From positions 3,172,501 through 3,236,500 of the forward strand of contig JAMLJC010000001.1 in assembly GCA_023953845.1 (NCBI GenBank): 64,000 nt of DNA, written 5' to 3'. This DNA comes from Rhizobiaceae bacterium. Its GTDB lineage: Bacteria; Pseudomonadota; Alphaproteobacteria; Rhizobiales; Rhizobiaceae. Made by a program: the position numbers and the translations under genes. The notes under the pieces were generated by a model, which saw nothing but the letters and a program-made list of their open reading frames with translations, was not told the DNA's origin and did not search any database. This document shows positions 33,446-42,287 of the stretch, piece by piece. Each line of letters starts with the position of its first letter. The first letter of the stretch is position 1.

Positions 33446-35100
33446 AGTCCACCATCCTCGGGCCGGATGGCCGCCCGATCGAAAAGAAGCTGCTTGCCAG
33501 GGAAGTGGCCGCGCCGACGATCTCCGGCGTGCGGCGTGTCCATGAGGAGCGTGTCGCCACCAGCCTCACGCCCGAGCGCCTTGGCTCGCTGCTGCGCGAT
33601 GCCGCGCTCGGCCAGGCGCGCGCCTATCTGACGCTCGCCGAGGAGATGGAGGAGCGATACCTCCACTACGCCTCGCAGCTGCAGACGCGCCGGCTGGCGA
33701 TCGAGAGCGTGGACGTGACTGTCGAGGCGCCCAAGGGCGTGCCGTCCAAAATCATCGAAGCCGTCGAGGAACTCACCGAGGAGAGCGCCTTCGAGGAAGC
33801 GATCGGCGCGCTGACGGACGGCATCGCCAAAAGCTACGCCGTCTCGGAAATGATGTGGGAATATGAGCGCGGCGCGCTCCGCCCGGTCGAGTACATCTGG
33901 CGCGACCAGCGCTTCTTCCAGTTCGACCGGCTGGCGCTCTCCGAATTGCGGCTGGCCGTCGACGGCTCGATTGAGGGCGAGGAGCTGCCGCCCGCGAAAT
34001 TTCTGCGGCATCTGCCGCGATCGAAGATGGGCATTCCGCTCCGGCGCGGCGTCGCCCGGCCGGCGGCATGGGCCTACATGATCCAGCAATTCGCGCTGCA
34101 GGACTGGGCTGGTTTCGCCGAGGTCTATGGCATGCCGCTCCGCGTCGGCAAATACAATGCCGGCGCTTCCGAGAGCGACAAGCGGACCCTGCTGAAGGCA
34201 GTCGCTTCGATCGCCAACGACGCCGCCGCGATCATACCGGACGGCATGGCCATCGATTTCCACGAGGTCAAGGGATCGCAGGGCTCGGACGTGTTCGGCG
34301 GCTTGCTCGAATATGTCGACAAGCAGATCTCCAAGCTCGTCGTCGGGCAGACCATGACGTCCGACGACGGTTCGTCGCTCGGGCAGGCGAAGATCCACAA
34401 TGAGGTGCGGCTGGACATCTTGCGGGCCGATGCCAAGCAGCTCGCGGCGACCGTCAACCGCGATCTCGTCCACGCCTTCGTCGCCATGAATTTCGGGCCG
34501 CAGGACGTCTATCCGCAGATCAAGATGCCGGTCCCGGATCCCGAGGATCTGGAAGTGCTGACCAAGGCGGTGCAGGCGATGGTGCCGCTGGGCCTCAAGG
34601 TCAAGCAGAGCGAGATGCGCGAAAAGATCGGCCTCTCGGAACCATCCGACGAAGACGAGCTGCTCTCGGCGCCTAGACCGGCCGCGTCGCCCAATCCGGA
34701 GGATGACGACGAGGAGCCCGCGAAGGTTCCCGCTCCGAAGCCCGGCAAGGACAAGGCGAAGGAACAGCCGAAGAAGATCGCCGCCCTGTCGGCCGAGGTG
34801 GCCGATCACAAGCGGTCGTGCCGCTGCCGCTCCTGCGTGTCGCTGCTGGCGGCCGAGACGGTCGCGGCCAGAGCAGACGCCCAGGACGATGTGGATGCGC
34901 TCCTCGAGGAGGCGTTTGGAGATTGGGAGCAACTCACGGCGCCGATCGTCGATCCGCTCTTCGCCATTATCGAGAAGGCAACCAGCTTCGAGCAGGCGCT
35001 CGCCATGCTCCAATCCGCCGGGCCGGATGCGACGAAGCTCGCGGAGCGGCTGGCGGTATTGACGGCGATCGGGCGCGGCATCGGCGACACGAAAGACTGA
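33439..35100 (+). CDS. Portal protein, DUF935 (Mu gp29-like)
   Basis: 553 residues, GTG start overlapping the terminase gene. Central portal domain with typical QQFALQDWAGFAEVYGMPLRVGKY (about 215-238) and KQISKLVVGQTMTSDDGSSLGQA. The C-terminal 130 residues have a Pro/Lys/Asp-rich linker and then HKRSCRCRSC, a compact histidine-cysteine cluster that may bind metal. Forms the DNA entry ring of the head. Confidence 0.92.
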   Translation: MVKSTILGPDGRPIEKKLLAREVAAPTISGVRRVHEERVATSLTPERLGSLLRDAALGQARAYLTLAEEMEERYLHYASQLQTRRLAIESVDVTVEAPKGVPSKIIEAVEELTEESAFEEAIGALTDGIAKSYAVSEMMWEYERGALRPVEYIWRDQRFFQFDRLALSELRLAVDGSIEGEELPPAKFLRHLPRSKMGIPLRRGVARPAAWAYMIQQFALQDWAGFAEVYGMPLRVGKYNAGASESDKRTLLKAVASIANDAAAIIPDGMAIDFHEVKGSQGSDVFGGLLEYVDKQISKLVVGQTMTSDDGSSLGQAKIHNEVRLDILRADAKQLAATVNRDLVHAFVAMNFGPQDVYPQIKMPVPDPEDLEVLTKAVQAMVPLGLKVKQSEMREKIGLSEPSDEDELLSAPRPAASPNPEDDDEEPAKVPAPKPGKDKAKEQPKKIAALSAEVADHKRSCRCRSCVSLLAAETVAARADAQDDVDALLEEAFGDWEQLTAPIVDPLFAIIEKATSFEQALAMLQSAGPDATKLAERLAVLTAIGRGIGDTKD

Positions 35101-35101
35101 C

Positions 35102-36343
35102 GTGGCCGAGATCGCCAAGGGCTTTTCCACGCCGCCGGAGGTCACAGCCTATTTCGACGGCAAGAGCCTGCGACCGGCCTTCTCCTGGCTGGACGTGTGG
35201 GCCGAGGAGCATGCCTACGCCTTCACCGTCGCCAAGGCGACCGAGCTGGAGCTGCTCACCACGTTTCGCGATTCGATCGGCAGCGCCATCCGCAAAGGTC
35301 AGGGTTTCGAGACGTGGAAACAGGACGTCCTGAAAGACCTCACGCGGATCGGCTGGGCAAGGCCGCGTATGGTGTCTGACCCCGAAGGCATCGATCCCGA
35401 CCGGATGGTGAACTTCGGCTCGTCGCGCCGGCTGAAGACGATCTTCTGGTCGAACGTCAATTCCGCCCGCGCGGCCGGCCAGTGGGAGCGCGCCCAGCGG
35501 ACGAAGCGGGCGCTGCCCTATCTGCTCTACGTCCGCACCACGTCTGCGGATCCGCGCCAGGAGCATCTCGGCTGGGTCGGCATCATTCTTCCGATCGACC
35601 ATCCGTTCTGGCGGACACACTTCCCGCCCAACGGCTGGCTGTGCAAATGCCAGGTACGCCAGATCTCGGCGCGGGAGGCGGAGCAACTGCTCGGCCGCGC
35701 GCCGGCGGAAGGCGGCGTCATCTATCGCGACACGCCGCCGGACCTCGGGCCGGACATCCCGTTCGTCAACCGCCGCACCGGCGAGGTGACCATGGTGCCG
35801 CCGGGCGTCGACGCGGGCTGGCACACCAATCCCGGCCTCTCACGATCTTCGACGTTGCTGCAGAACCTCGAAGCCCGCCTTCGGACGGCTGACGCCGGCG
35901 ACGCGGAGCGGGCGTTGGGCGATCTTTGGGCTGACCCGTTCCTGCGCGTCGCGCCGAAGCTGCCGGAGAAGACCTGGTTGCCGGCCGGCGTCTCGCCCAG
36001 GCTGGCGTCGGAGTTTCCGGCGGCGCGTAACAGCATCGTGTCGATCGCGACCGAGGACATCGTATCGCGCAACGTGCGGCACGGCATGACACTGGACGAG
36101 TTCGCGCTGCTGCCCAGGATCATCGCCGATGGCGCCATCCTCCCGGATGAGCGTGGTGACGGCAGCGTGCGGACCATACTGGGCCGCATCGGCAAGACGT
36201 GGTGGCGGTTGTTCATCAAATTCTCGTCGGGTGGGTATCTGCGTGTCACCAGCATGCACCAGCGACGGTTCCAGGACATTCAGAAGACGCTTGATCGTTT
36301 CGGCCTGACCGTCGACGACATCAATGATCTGGGCAAGGAATGA
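35102..36343 (+). CDS. Phage head morphogenesis protein (Mu gpF) with C-terminal nuclease-like domain
   Basis: 413 residues, GTG start. The minor head domain is seen at KQDVLKDLTRIGW and IFWSNVNSARAAGQWERAQRTKRALPYLLYVRT, with PPNGWLCKCQVR, the Mu F / SPP1 gp7 signature. The last about 110 residues (from EDIVSRNVRHGMTL) resemble the phage Barnase-EndoU-ColicinE5/RelE-like nuclease domain found fused to such proteins: IIADGAILPDE...WWRLFIKFSSGGYLRVTSMH. This second part is a by-eye call. Confidence 0.85.
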   Translation: MAEIAKGFSTPPEVTAYFDGKSLRPAFSWLDVWAEEHAYAFTVAKATELELLTTFRDSIGSAIRKGQGFETWKQDVLKDLTRIGWARPRMVSDPEGIDPDRMVNFGSSRRLKTIFWSNVNSARAAGQWERAQRTKRALPYLLYVRTTSADPRQEHLGWVGIILPIDHPFWRTHFPPNGWLCKCQVRQISAREAEQLLGRAPAEGGVIYRDTPPDLGPDIPFVNRRTGEVTMVPPGVDAGWHTNPGLSRSSTLLQNLEARLRTADAGDAERALGDLWADPFLRVAPKLPEKTWLPAGVSPRLASEFPAARNSIVSIATEDIVSRNVRHGMTLDEFALLPRIIADGAILPDERGDGSVRTILGRIGKTWWRLFIKFSSGGYLRVTSMHQRRFQDIQKTLDRFGLTVDDINDLGKE

Positions 36344-36603
36344 CGCGCGGCGGGGAGGGTCGGCAACTCCTCCAGCGGCCATCTAGGGCACCCGAATTCG
36401 CCGCCGCGCTGGGTAAAAGATGCGCCTTCCGCGTCAGGATTTCAAGCGATCGTAAAGGAGCCTCGTAGAGCGCGTTCGTCGATCCGGACGGCCCGTCATG
36501 GCTCAAGACGTCGCAGCGCGCGCTAGCGGCCTTTTAATCGCCTTCTAATTTGATGTTTGTCGGCGTCGCTCGGTCTCGATCGGCCATTGTGGCGGCGGAT
36601 CAG

Positions 36604-36650
36604 GGCTGACAGCTGTCAGCCACATCAGGCCCGCTGACTTCGGCAATTGT
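36604..36650 (+). promoter_or_regulatory. Late promoter 2 (head operon): dyad plus -10
   Basis: Dyad GGCTGACA-GC-TGTCAGCC at 36604-36621, followed by ACA, with AATTGT at 36645-36650, again 32.5 bp from the dyad centre. It lies in the 313-bp gap (36344-36656) before gene I, equivalent to Mu PI. The rest of the gap holds no gene I can support; an AT-rich tract is present at 36530-36560. The expected transcription start falls at or next to the ATG at 36657. Confidence 0.7.
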
Positions 36651-36656
36651 GCGCCG

Positions 36657-37658
36657 ATGACGCGAGTTTCCGCAAGCCTGAATTTGAGACTGGTCAATCT
36701 CGCCGGTGAGCCGGGCGAGCCGGTCGCGACCGGCGTCGCTGTCTTCGACGTGATGACGCTCGACGCCGCCGCCAACCCCGAGGTCGGCCCGGCCTGGATC
36801 ATGCTGGCGCCGCGTGGCCGCTTCACCGCCCGCGACGGTCGCTCCTTCGAGGTCAATCCGGAGCAGCTCGTCGAGCGCTTCGCGGCCGAGAAGGTCGACG
36901 TGCCGATCGACATCGACCACGCCACCGTCAAGAAGGCGATATTCGGCGACGCGGCCCCGGCCATCGGCTGGATCAAGGAACTCGCGGCAAAGCCTGACGG
37001 TCTCCACGGTCGCGTCGAATGGCTCGCCGCCGGCCTCGCAACCCTTGCTGCCCGCAGCCACCGCTATGTCTCGCCCTCGCTGAAGGCCGATGAGAACGGC
37101 GTGGTGAGCTGGCTGCATTCCGCCGCGCTGGTCGCGGCTCCCGCTCTCTCCATGCCGGCGGTCGCGTCGGTCGACCCGAACAACCCCACGAAGGATGCAT
37201 CCATGCTGAAGAAGATCGCCGCCGCCCTCGGCCTCGCGGAAGACGCAGGCGAGACCGCCTGCCTCAACGCCATCGCCAATCTCGGCCAACGCGTCGACAA
37301 GGCCGTGCATGAGCAGACGCTGGCGACGCTGTCGACGACCACGGCCGAGCTGGAAGCCATCAAGAAGGCCGGCCATGACAAGGAGGTCGCCGATCTGCTC
37401 GACGGGGCGTTGACGGCGAAGAAGATTACGCCGGCGCAGCGCGCCGAGCTGGAGCCGCTCTGCGCGACGGTGGACGGCTTCGCCCAGGTCAAGAAGCTGA
37501 TCGATGCCACCGCCGCCGGCCTCGGCGCATCCGGGCTCGATAAGAAGCCGATGCCCGGCGAAGTCCACACGCTCTCGGCCGAGGACCGCGCCATCATGAA
37601 GGAAATGGGTCTGACCGAGGAAGCCTACCGCAAGGCCAACGGCCTCGCGGCCGCCTGA
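36657..37658 (+). CDS. I: Head maturation protease/scaffold (Mu gpI-like)
   Basis: 333 residues. The N-terminal protease region shows WIMLAPRGRFTARDGRSF and DVPIDIDHAT with the catalytic-type His of the U35/Mu I family, then SPSLKAD. The C-terminal 150 residues (from about 180) are helical and charged, the scaffold (Z) part. Mu also encodes I and Z from one gene with an internal start; here the ATG at 37203 (MLKKIAAAL) is a good candidate for the Z start. The 5' end may be leaderless. Confidence 0.88.
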   Translation: MTRVSASLNLRLVNLAGEPGEPVATGVAVFDVMTLDAAANPEVGPAWIMLAPRGRFTARDGRSFEVNPEQLVERFAAEKVDVPIDIDHATVKKAIFGDAAPAIGWIKELAAKPDGLHGRVEWLAAGLATLAARSHRYVSPSLKADENGVVSWLHSAALVAAPALSMPAVASVDPNNPTKDASMLKKIAAALGLAEDAGETACLNAIANLGQRVDKAVHEQTLATLSTTTAELEAIKKAGHDKEVADLLDGALTAKKITPAQRAELEPLCATVDGFAQVKKLIDATAAGLGASGLDKKPMPGEVHTLSAEDRAIMKEMGLTEEAYRKANGLAAA

Positions 37659-37692
37659 CCTCGTAGCCCGAACGCAACCGGAGAATTTTTCG

Positions 37693-38097
37693 ATGACCGC
37701 ACTGTCTGGCCCGCGCGTCCCGACCCGCAAGGAAGGGAACAGGAGCACCGCCCCGATGAAGGGCTCCACCAAGATCTGGAACGGCGCCATCGTCGTCATG
37801 GACAGCGGCCTCGCCGTGCCAGGCAAGACGGCGACGGGTCTGGTCGTGCTCGGCATCGCCACCGACACCGTCGACAACACCGGCGGGGATGGCGCGGCGA
37901 AGGTCACGGCCGAGCGCGGCTGCTTCAAGTTTGCCAACTCGACGTCGACCGACGCGATCGCCGGTTCCGAGATCGGCAAGGATTGCTACCTGGTCGACGA
38001 TCAGACGGTGGCCAAGACCAACGGCTCCAGCACGCGCTCCGTCGCCGGCAAGGTCATCGACGTCGACAGCGACGGCGTCTGGGTCGCGCTCGGCTGA
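37693..38097 (+). CDS. Capsid decoration-like protein (DUF2190-type)
   Basis: 134 residues, Gly/Thr/Val/Asp-rich and beta-structured, beginning MTALSGPRVPTRKEG and ending in ...DSDGVWVALG. Size and position between protease and major head gene match small capsid-stabilising proteins of the COG5471/DUF2190 group. Good ribosome site (CGGAGAATTTTTCG upstream). Confidence 0.8.
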   Translation: MTALSGPRVPTRKEGNRSTAPMKGSTKIWNGAIVVMDSGLAVPGKTATGLVVLGIATDTVDNTGGDGAAKVTAERGCFKFANSTSTDAIAGSEIGKDCYLVDDQTVAKTNGSSTRSVAGKVIDVDSDGVWVALG

Positions 38098-38149
38098 TCC
38101 CGGCGCGGCTTCATCACCCTTTCATCCACCTTTCAACGGACACTAGAAC

Positions 38150-39046
38150 ATGGCCCGCGTGATAACCGCAGCTCTTCTCGAGGCCGCACAGCGCGGCTTC
38201 AAAACCAATTTCCAGATCGGCTTCGACGGCCACAAGGCGCTGCTAAACAGCGTCGCCACCGTCGTGACATCGACCGCGGCGGTCGAGGATTACGGCTGGC
38301 TGAACACCATCCCGAAGCTGCGCGAATGGATCGGCGACCGCCATGTCCACGGCCTCGGCACCAAACAGTACACGATCCGCAACCGCAAGTTCGAGCTGAC
38401 CATCGGCGTGCTGCGCGACGACATCGAGGACGACAAGCTCGGCCTCTATTCGAACCGCTTCCAAATGATGGGCCAGTCGGCGGCGTCGCATCCCGACGAG
38501 ATCGTGTTCGAGCTGATCAACAGCGCCTTCGCCGCCAACTGCTACGACGGCCAGTATTTCTTCGACACTGACCATCCGGTGGGCAAGGAAGGCAACGTCG
38601 CCTCCGTCTCCAACATGCAGTCGGGCTCGTCCGAGAAATGGATCCTGGCGGACCTGTCGAAGCCGCTGAAGCCCTTCATCTTCCAGAAGCGCCGCGACTA
38701 TGAGTTCACCTCGCTCGACAATCCCAACGCGACCGAGAGCGTGTTCATGCGCGACGAGTACAAGTACGGCATCAACGCCCGCGTCGCCGCCGGCTTCGGC
38801 TTCTGGCAGATGGCATTCGGGTCGAAGGCGACCCTCGACGCGACGAACCTGCGCGCGGCCTACACGGCCATGACCAAGTTCGCCGACGACGAAGGCCGGC
38901 CGCTGGGCATCCGCCCGACGCACCTGATCGTCGGCCCGAACAACCAGTTCACGGCGCGCGACATCCTCCTGTCCGAGCAGATCAGCGGTTCGACCAACAC
39001 CAACCGCAACCTGGTGTCGCTCATCGAAGCGCCGCTGCTGACCTGA
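38150..39046 (+). CDS. T: Major head protein (Mu gpT-like)
   Basis: 298 residues, the usual size of Mu gpT. Family features: start ITAALLEAAQRGFKTNFQ, TIPKLREWIGDRHVHGL, YTIRNRKFELTIGVLRDDIEDDKLG (in parts), FFDTDHPVG and the C-terminal PTHLIVGPNNQFTARDILLSE. Forms the icosahedral shell. Followed by a strong hairpin. Confidence 0.95.
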   Translation: MARVITAALLEAAQRGFKTNFQIGFDGHKALLNSVATVVTSTAAVEDYGWLNTIPKLREWIGDRHVHGLGTKQYTIRNRKFELTIGVLRDDIEDDKLGLYSNRFQMMGQSAASHPDEIVFELINSAFAANCYDGQYFFDTDHPVGKEGNVASVSNMQSGSSEKWILADLSKPLKPFIFQKRRDYEFTSLDNPNATESVFMRDEYKYGINARVAAGFGFWQMAFGSKATLDATNLRAAYTAMTKFADDEGRPLGIRPTHLIVGPNNQFTARDILLSEQISGSTNTNRNLVSLIEAPLLT

Positions 39047-39066
39047 TAGCGCCTCCCAGGCGCGAT

Positions 39067-39092
39067 CCGCCGGCCTCGGCCGGCGGGTCTTT
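39067..39092 (+). terminator. Hairpin after the major head gene
   Basis: A 9-bp perfect inverted repeat CCGCCGGCC/GGCCGGCGG (39067-39086) is followed by GTCTTT. It may partly terminate or protect the mRNA, so that the capsid gene is expressed above the genes after it. Confidence 0.6.
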
Positions 39093-39151
39093 GAAAGCCG
39101 GCACCCCTGCCTCCCACGGGCGCCCGCTCTCCAAGACCCGAGAGGACCATC

Positions 39152-39421
39152 ATGGCCAAGACCCCGAAAAAGACCTTCGCCCAAGGCGAACTCGATCCGA
39201 TGCTGATGCGCGTGCGCATCGTCGCGCCGCAGGGCGCACGCCGCCGCGCGGGCATTTCCTTCACGTCCGTGCCACGCGAACTTACCTTCGCCGACCTGGG
39301 CGACGACGTCGAGGCCGCCCAGGAGACGCTGAAGATCCTGATGGCCGACCCGCATCTATCGGTTTCACCGGTGATCGAAGAGGGCTCGATCGAGCCGAAG
39401 GACGAAGAACCGGCCGCCTGA
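39152..39421 (+). CDS. HI1506-like (Mu gp35-type) phage protein
   Basis: 89 residues, beginning MAKTPKKTFAQGELDPMLMRVRI and containing RRAGISFTSVPRELTFADLGDD..., typical of the HI1506-related family located just after the major head gene in Mu-like phages. Acidic C-terminus. Role unknown, perhaps head-tail interface. Confidence 0.75.
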   Translation: MAKTPKKTFAQGELDPMLMRVRIVAPQGARRRAGISFTSVPRELTFADLGDDVEAAQETLKILMADPHLSVSPVIEEGSIEPKDEEPAA

Positions 39422-39460
39422 TTTTCCGAACACGCCGCGCCTCGCGTCGCGGCAGTGTGG

Positions 39461-39500
39461 CGGGAGGCGGCGAAAGTAGGGGGTAGCCGCCTCCCGATTT
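39461..39500 (+). terminator. Strong hairpin before gp36
   Basis: An 11-bp perfect stem (CGGGAGGCGGC/GCCGCCTCCCG) with a 14-nt loop is followed by ATTT. It lies between the gp35-like and gp36-like genes. A partial terminator or mRNA stabiliser is likely, since the same-strand genes continue beyond it. Confidence 0.6.
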
Positions 39501-39525
39501 CCCCGACGCGAGATGACGCGAGGAC

Positions 39526-39996
39526 ATGACCAGCTACGCCACCCTTTCCGATCTGCAGTCGCGCTATCCGAACGAGCTGACGCTTCTGGCTGCGAGCGAG
39601 GCGACCGGCCTGCGCGATGATGTGCGCATCGGCCTGGCGCTCGCCGACGCCTCGTCGGAGATCCGCGCCATCCTGCAGGCCCGCTATTCGCCGGCCGATC
39701 TCGCCGCGCTCGACGCCCCGTCGCTCGATCTGCTCAAGATCTACTGCATGGACATCGCGCTCTACCGCATCTCGCTGTCCTTCACGCGGTCCAACGAGGC
39801 GATCAAGGAACGCTACGACGCCTCCATAAAGCGGCTGGAGGCGATCGCCGCCGGCAAGGGCGCGTTGACCGCCACGACGGGCGGCAATGGCGGCGGATCG
39901 GGTACCGGACCCGATGTCGGATCGGTCGGACAGAACGAGGTCGTGGTTGTGGCGCCGGAGCGCATGTTCACCCGCGAGCGGCTGGGGCGCGTCTGA
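39526..39996 (+). CDS. Gp36 family (DUF1320) phage protein
   Basis: 156 residues with the DUF1320 start YATLSDLQSRYPNEL, LALADASSEIRAILQARY and IYCMDIALYRIS. A Gly/Thr-rich linker (TTGGNGGGSGTGPD) precedes the C-terminus. Probably a head-completion or connector protein. It ends in a 1-bp overlap with the next start. Confidence 0.85.
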   Translation: MTSYATLSDLQSRYPNELTLLAASEATGLRDDVRIGLALADASSEIRAILQARYSPADLAALDAPSLDLLKIYCMDIALYRISLSFTRSNEAIKERYDASIKRLEAIAAGKGALTATTGGNGGGSGTGPDVGSVGQNEVVVVAPERMFTRERLGRV

Positions 39997-40475
39997 TGAG
40001 CGTCCAGATCGTCGTCGACGTCGGTGATTTCGACCGCGCCTTCCGGGCGCTGCGGCCGATCTTCGATTTCCAGCCGGAAGAGCTGATGTCCACCATCGGG
40101 GCTCTTGGCGAGAGCCAGACGCGACGGCGCATTTCCGAGGAGAAGACGTCGCCGGACGGCGAGCCGTGGGCGCCCAACCGGAAGGGCACGTCCATCCTGA
40201 TGGAGTCCGGCCAGCACCTTCTCGCTTCGGTCGCCTGGACGGCCTCGGCCGACGAGGCGGTGTGGGGCGCCGCATGGGAGTTCGCCCATGTGCATCAGTT
40301 CGGCGCGACCATCGTGCCGAAGAACGCGGAATTCCTCGCCGTGCCCAACCCGGCCGGCGGCATCTTCCGGTCGAAGGAAGTCACCATTCCGGCGCGCGAG
40401 TTCGTCGGCATCTCGGCGGAGAACGCGGCCGAGATCATCGACGTCGTCACCGATCATTTCGGGGTGCTGCGATGA
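39996..40475 (+). CDS. G: Phage virion morphogenesis protein (Mu gpG / P2 gpS family)
   Basis: 159 residues. Family pattern: DFDRAFRALRPIFD..., IGALGESQTRRRISEEKTSPDGEPWAPN, LLASVAWTA and AAWEFAHVHQFGATIVP, ending VGISAENAAEIIDVV. This family forms the tail terminator/completion ring. In Mu, G follows F directly; here it is after gp36. Confidence 0.88.
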   Translation: MSVQIVVDVGDFDRAFRALRPIFDFQPEELMSTIGALGESQTRRRISEEKTSPDGEPWAPNRKGTSILMESGQHLLASVAWTASADEAVWGAAWEFAHVHQFGATIVPKNAEFLAVPNPAGGIFRSKEVTIPAREFVGISAENAAEIIDVVTDHFGVLR

Positions 40476-41116
40476 TTGCTGCCCGCTCCCTCGGCCAGAT
40501 GCTCGCCAGCAATGTGCTTTCCGACACGCAGGAGGCAATAGTAGCGACGCTGACAACGCTCCTGCCGGGCATCACGATCCGCAAGCATCCGGGCAAGGTG
40601 GACATATCCGAACTCGTCAACGCCTCGGTCGTGGCCGCGCCAGGCGTCGGCCTCGGCTGGAGCCAGGTGAAGTATGCCGGCATGGCGGACGGTTCTTTCT
40701 GCATGGCGGTGGGCTGGACCGCCTACATCGTCGCCGAGGCGATGGTGAACAATGATCGCCGCGTCGAGAAGGAACAGGTCGGCCTTGCCATCGGTACGCA
40801 GTTGATCAAGATTCTCTCCGACGACGAGGCGTCGTTCTGGAACCGCACCGGCACCCTGCCGATCGGCTTCAACGGCCTGCCCGAGCCCGAGCTGAAACCC
40901 TTCTTCACCATCCGCGACGCGGCGAAGGGCACGGCCTATTACATCGTCACCTGGACGCAGATCATCGCCGATGTCGGGGAGACGACGTTCCCGACTGCCA
41001 CCGGCCGCGTCCGCTCGCCCGACGAGCCGATCATCGACTACGACAGCGAAGCCGATCTTGCGCATGTCGGCCACTGGATCCCGGCGCGGCAGGTTCCGGA
41101 GGACGAGGATGCGTGA
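40472..41116 (+). CDS. Gp37 family (DUF1834) phage protein
   Basis: 214 residues overlapping gpG by 4 bp. The DUF1834 pattern is partly visible (ITIRKHPGKVDISELV near residue 35, and the LPEPELKPFFTI strand). Beginning MIAARSLGQMLASNVLSDTQE. Related to tail-completion proteins at the neck. Somewhat divergent, so the family call is moderate. Confidence 0.7.
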   Translation: MIAARSLGQMLASNVLSDTQEAIVATLTTLLPGITIRKHPGKVDISELVNASVVAAPGVGLGWSQVKYAGMADGSFCMAVGWTAYIVAEAMVNNDRRVEKEQVGLAIGTQLIKILSDDEASFWNRTGTLPIGFNGLPEPELKPFFTIRDAAKGTAYYIVTWTQIIADVGETTFPTATGRVRSPDEPIIDYDSEADLAHVGHWIPARQVPEDEDA

Positions 41117-41615
41117 CCTCTACGCCTCCGAGATCCGCCGTCTGCGCCAGCACCTCGCGCGCGCCGAGCGGCGCATCGCCGTGTCGATGCTGCCGGGCAA
41201 GGTGAAGCAGAAGGATCCCGACAAGCGCCAGCTCCGCCTGCAGATCGGCACGTCTTCGAACGGCACGCCTGTGTTCGGGCCGTGGTCGCGCTGGCAGGAG
41301 GCGACGGCGGGTCAGGGGCGGTGGCATGCCGAGCCGGACATGGACGAGCAGATGGTGCTGTGGAGCCAGTCCGGCACGGTGGGCGCGCAGTCGATGGCCG
41401 TTCCCTCGACCTACGACAAGGACCACGGCGCGCCGTCGACCGCGTCGGACAAGGCCGTCTTCATGTGGGGCGGCGGCGGCTTCGAGGTCGGGGATTTCGG
41501 CGTCCGCTTCTTCGGCGAAACGCTGGAGCACAACGGCGTCTACATCGGCGAAGACCACGTCCACACAAACGTCATCCCCGGCGGCGGGCTTTCCGGCCCT
41601 CCGCCCGGAAGTTGA
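41109..41615 (+). CDS. V: Baseplate spike protein V (P2 gpV / Mu gp45 type)
   Basis: 168 residues from the ATG at 41109. N-terminal OB-like domain (IAVSMLPGKVKQKDPDKRQLRL) with FGPWSRWQEATAGQGRWHAEPD, beta-helix centre, and an apex with EDHVHTNV, the HxH motif that binds iron in gpV and gp45 spike tips. The trimer would pierce the outer membrane. First gene of the P2-ordered tail block. Confidence 0.9.
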   Translation: MRDLYASEIRRLRQHLARAERRIAVSMLPGKVKQKDPDKRQLRLQIGTSSNGTPVFGPWSRWQEATAGQGRWHAEPDMDEQMVLWSQSGTVGAQSMAVPSTYDKDHGAPSTASDKAVFMWGGGGFEVGDFGVRFFGETLEHNGVYIGEDHVHTNVIPGGGLSGPPPGS

Positions 41616-41624
41616 GGAGAACCC

Positions 41625-41852
41625 ATGGAAAAGAAGCCCTATAAGCTGACCGAGCATGCCGGCACGCATGTCGCCGGCCGCCGGATCGAGGACCGCAACG
41701 CACCGCTCCACCTCACCGAGGCGGAGGCGGCCTACGAGCTGCAGATCATGGCGATCCGCCCTTGGCCGGAGGTGCAGGCCGCAACGACGGTCGAGCAGCG
41801 GCCCGCCGCACCTGCTGACGAGCCCTCCAAACCCCGTTCGAAGAAGCGTTGA
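41625..41852 (+). CDS. Hypothetical small tail-region protein
   Basis: 75 residues with a strong GAGGAGAACCC upstream. The centre (HVAGRRIEDRNAPLHLTEAEAAYELQIMAI in parts) recurs next to baseplate genes; the C-terminus is Pro/Lys-rich. Unknown function, possibly a minor tail or neck component. Confidence 0.6.
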   Translation: MEKKPYKLTEHAGTHVAGRRIEDRNAPLHLTEAEAAYELQIMAIRPWPEVQAATTVEQRPAAPADEPSKPRSKKR

Positions 41853-41867
41853 AGGGCGTTTGAACGC

Positions 41868-42278
41868 ATGGCGCAGGCCATCCGATACAGGGTTGACATC
41901 GACCGCAGGACAGGCGCGGTGCTCGTCGGCATTCCGGCCCTGCTGCAGGCGCTCGACGTCATCTGGATGACGAGGACGAACCTGCGCGTCATGCTGCTCG
42001 ACTTCGGTTCGAATTTGCGCAGCTGGCTCTCGGAAGACCTGACGCCGGCTCTGGCGTTGCAGATCTACGGCGACCTCGCCTCGACGACGCATCGCTGGGA
42101 GCGCGAATACCGGGTCAGGGAGTTCCAGTTCGTTCGCATGAGCCAGACCGGGACGCTCGGTCTGAAACATGGCGGCCTGTATTACCCGGAAGGCAGGTTC
42201 GGCAATTACGACATCGCCATCCCGCTCAACGCCACGCCGCGCGATCTCGGTCGCTATGTGCCCGAGCTGGCGGCGTAA
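41868..42278 (+). CDS. W: Baseplate wedge protein W (gp25-like)
   Basis: 136 residues of the GPW/gp25 superfamily: IWMTRTNLRVMLLDFGSNLRSWLSEDLTPALALQIYGDL in parts, with the family's short helices and beta hairpin. Forms the inner baseplate with gpJ. Sits between V and J in P2 order. Confidence 0.82.
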   Translation: MAQAIRYRVDIDRRTGAVLVGIPALLQALDVIWMTRTNLRVMLLDFGSNLRSWLSEDLTPALALQIYGDLASTTHRWEREYRVREFQFVRMSQTGTLGLKHGGLYYPEGRFGNYDIAIPLNATPRDLGRYVPELAA

Positions 42279-42287
42279 GGGGGGCGG

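Noticed and set aside
33361..35145. 594-codon minus-strand frame opposite the portal gene
   Set aside because: Antisense shadow; Leu/Arg/His-rich composition and no motif, while the plus strand encodes a recognisable DUF935 portal.
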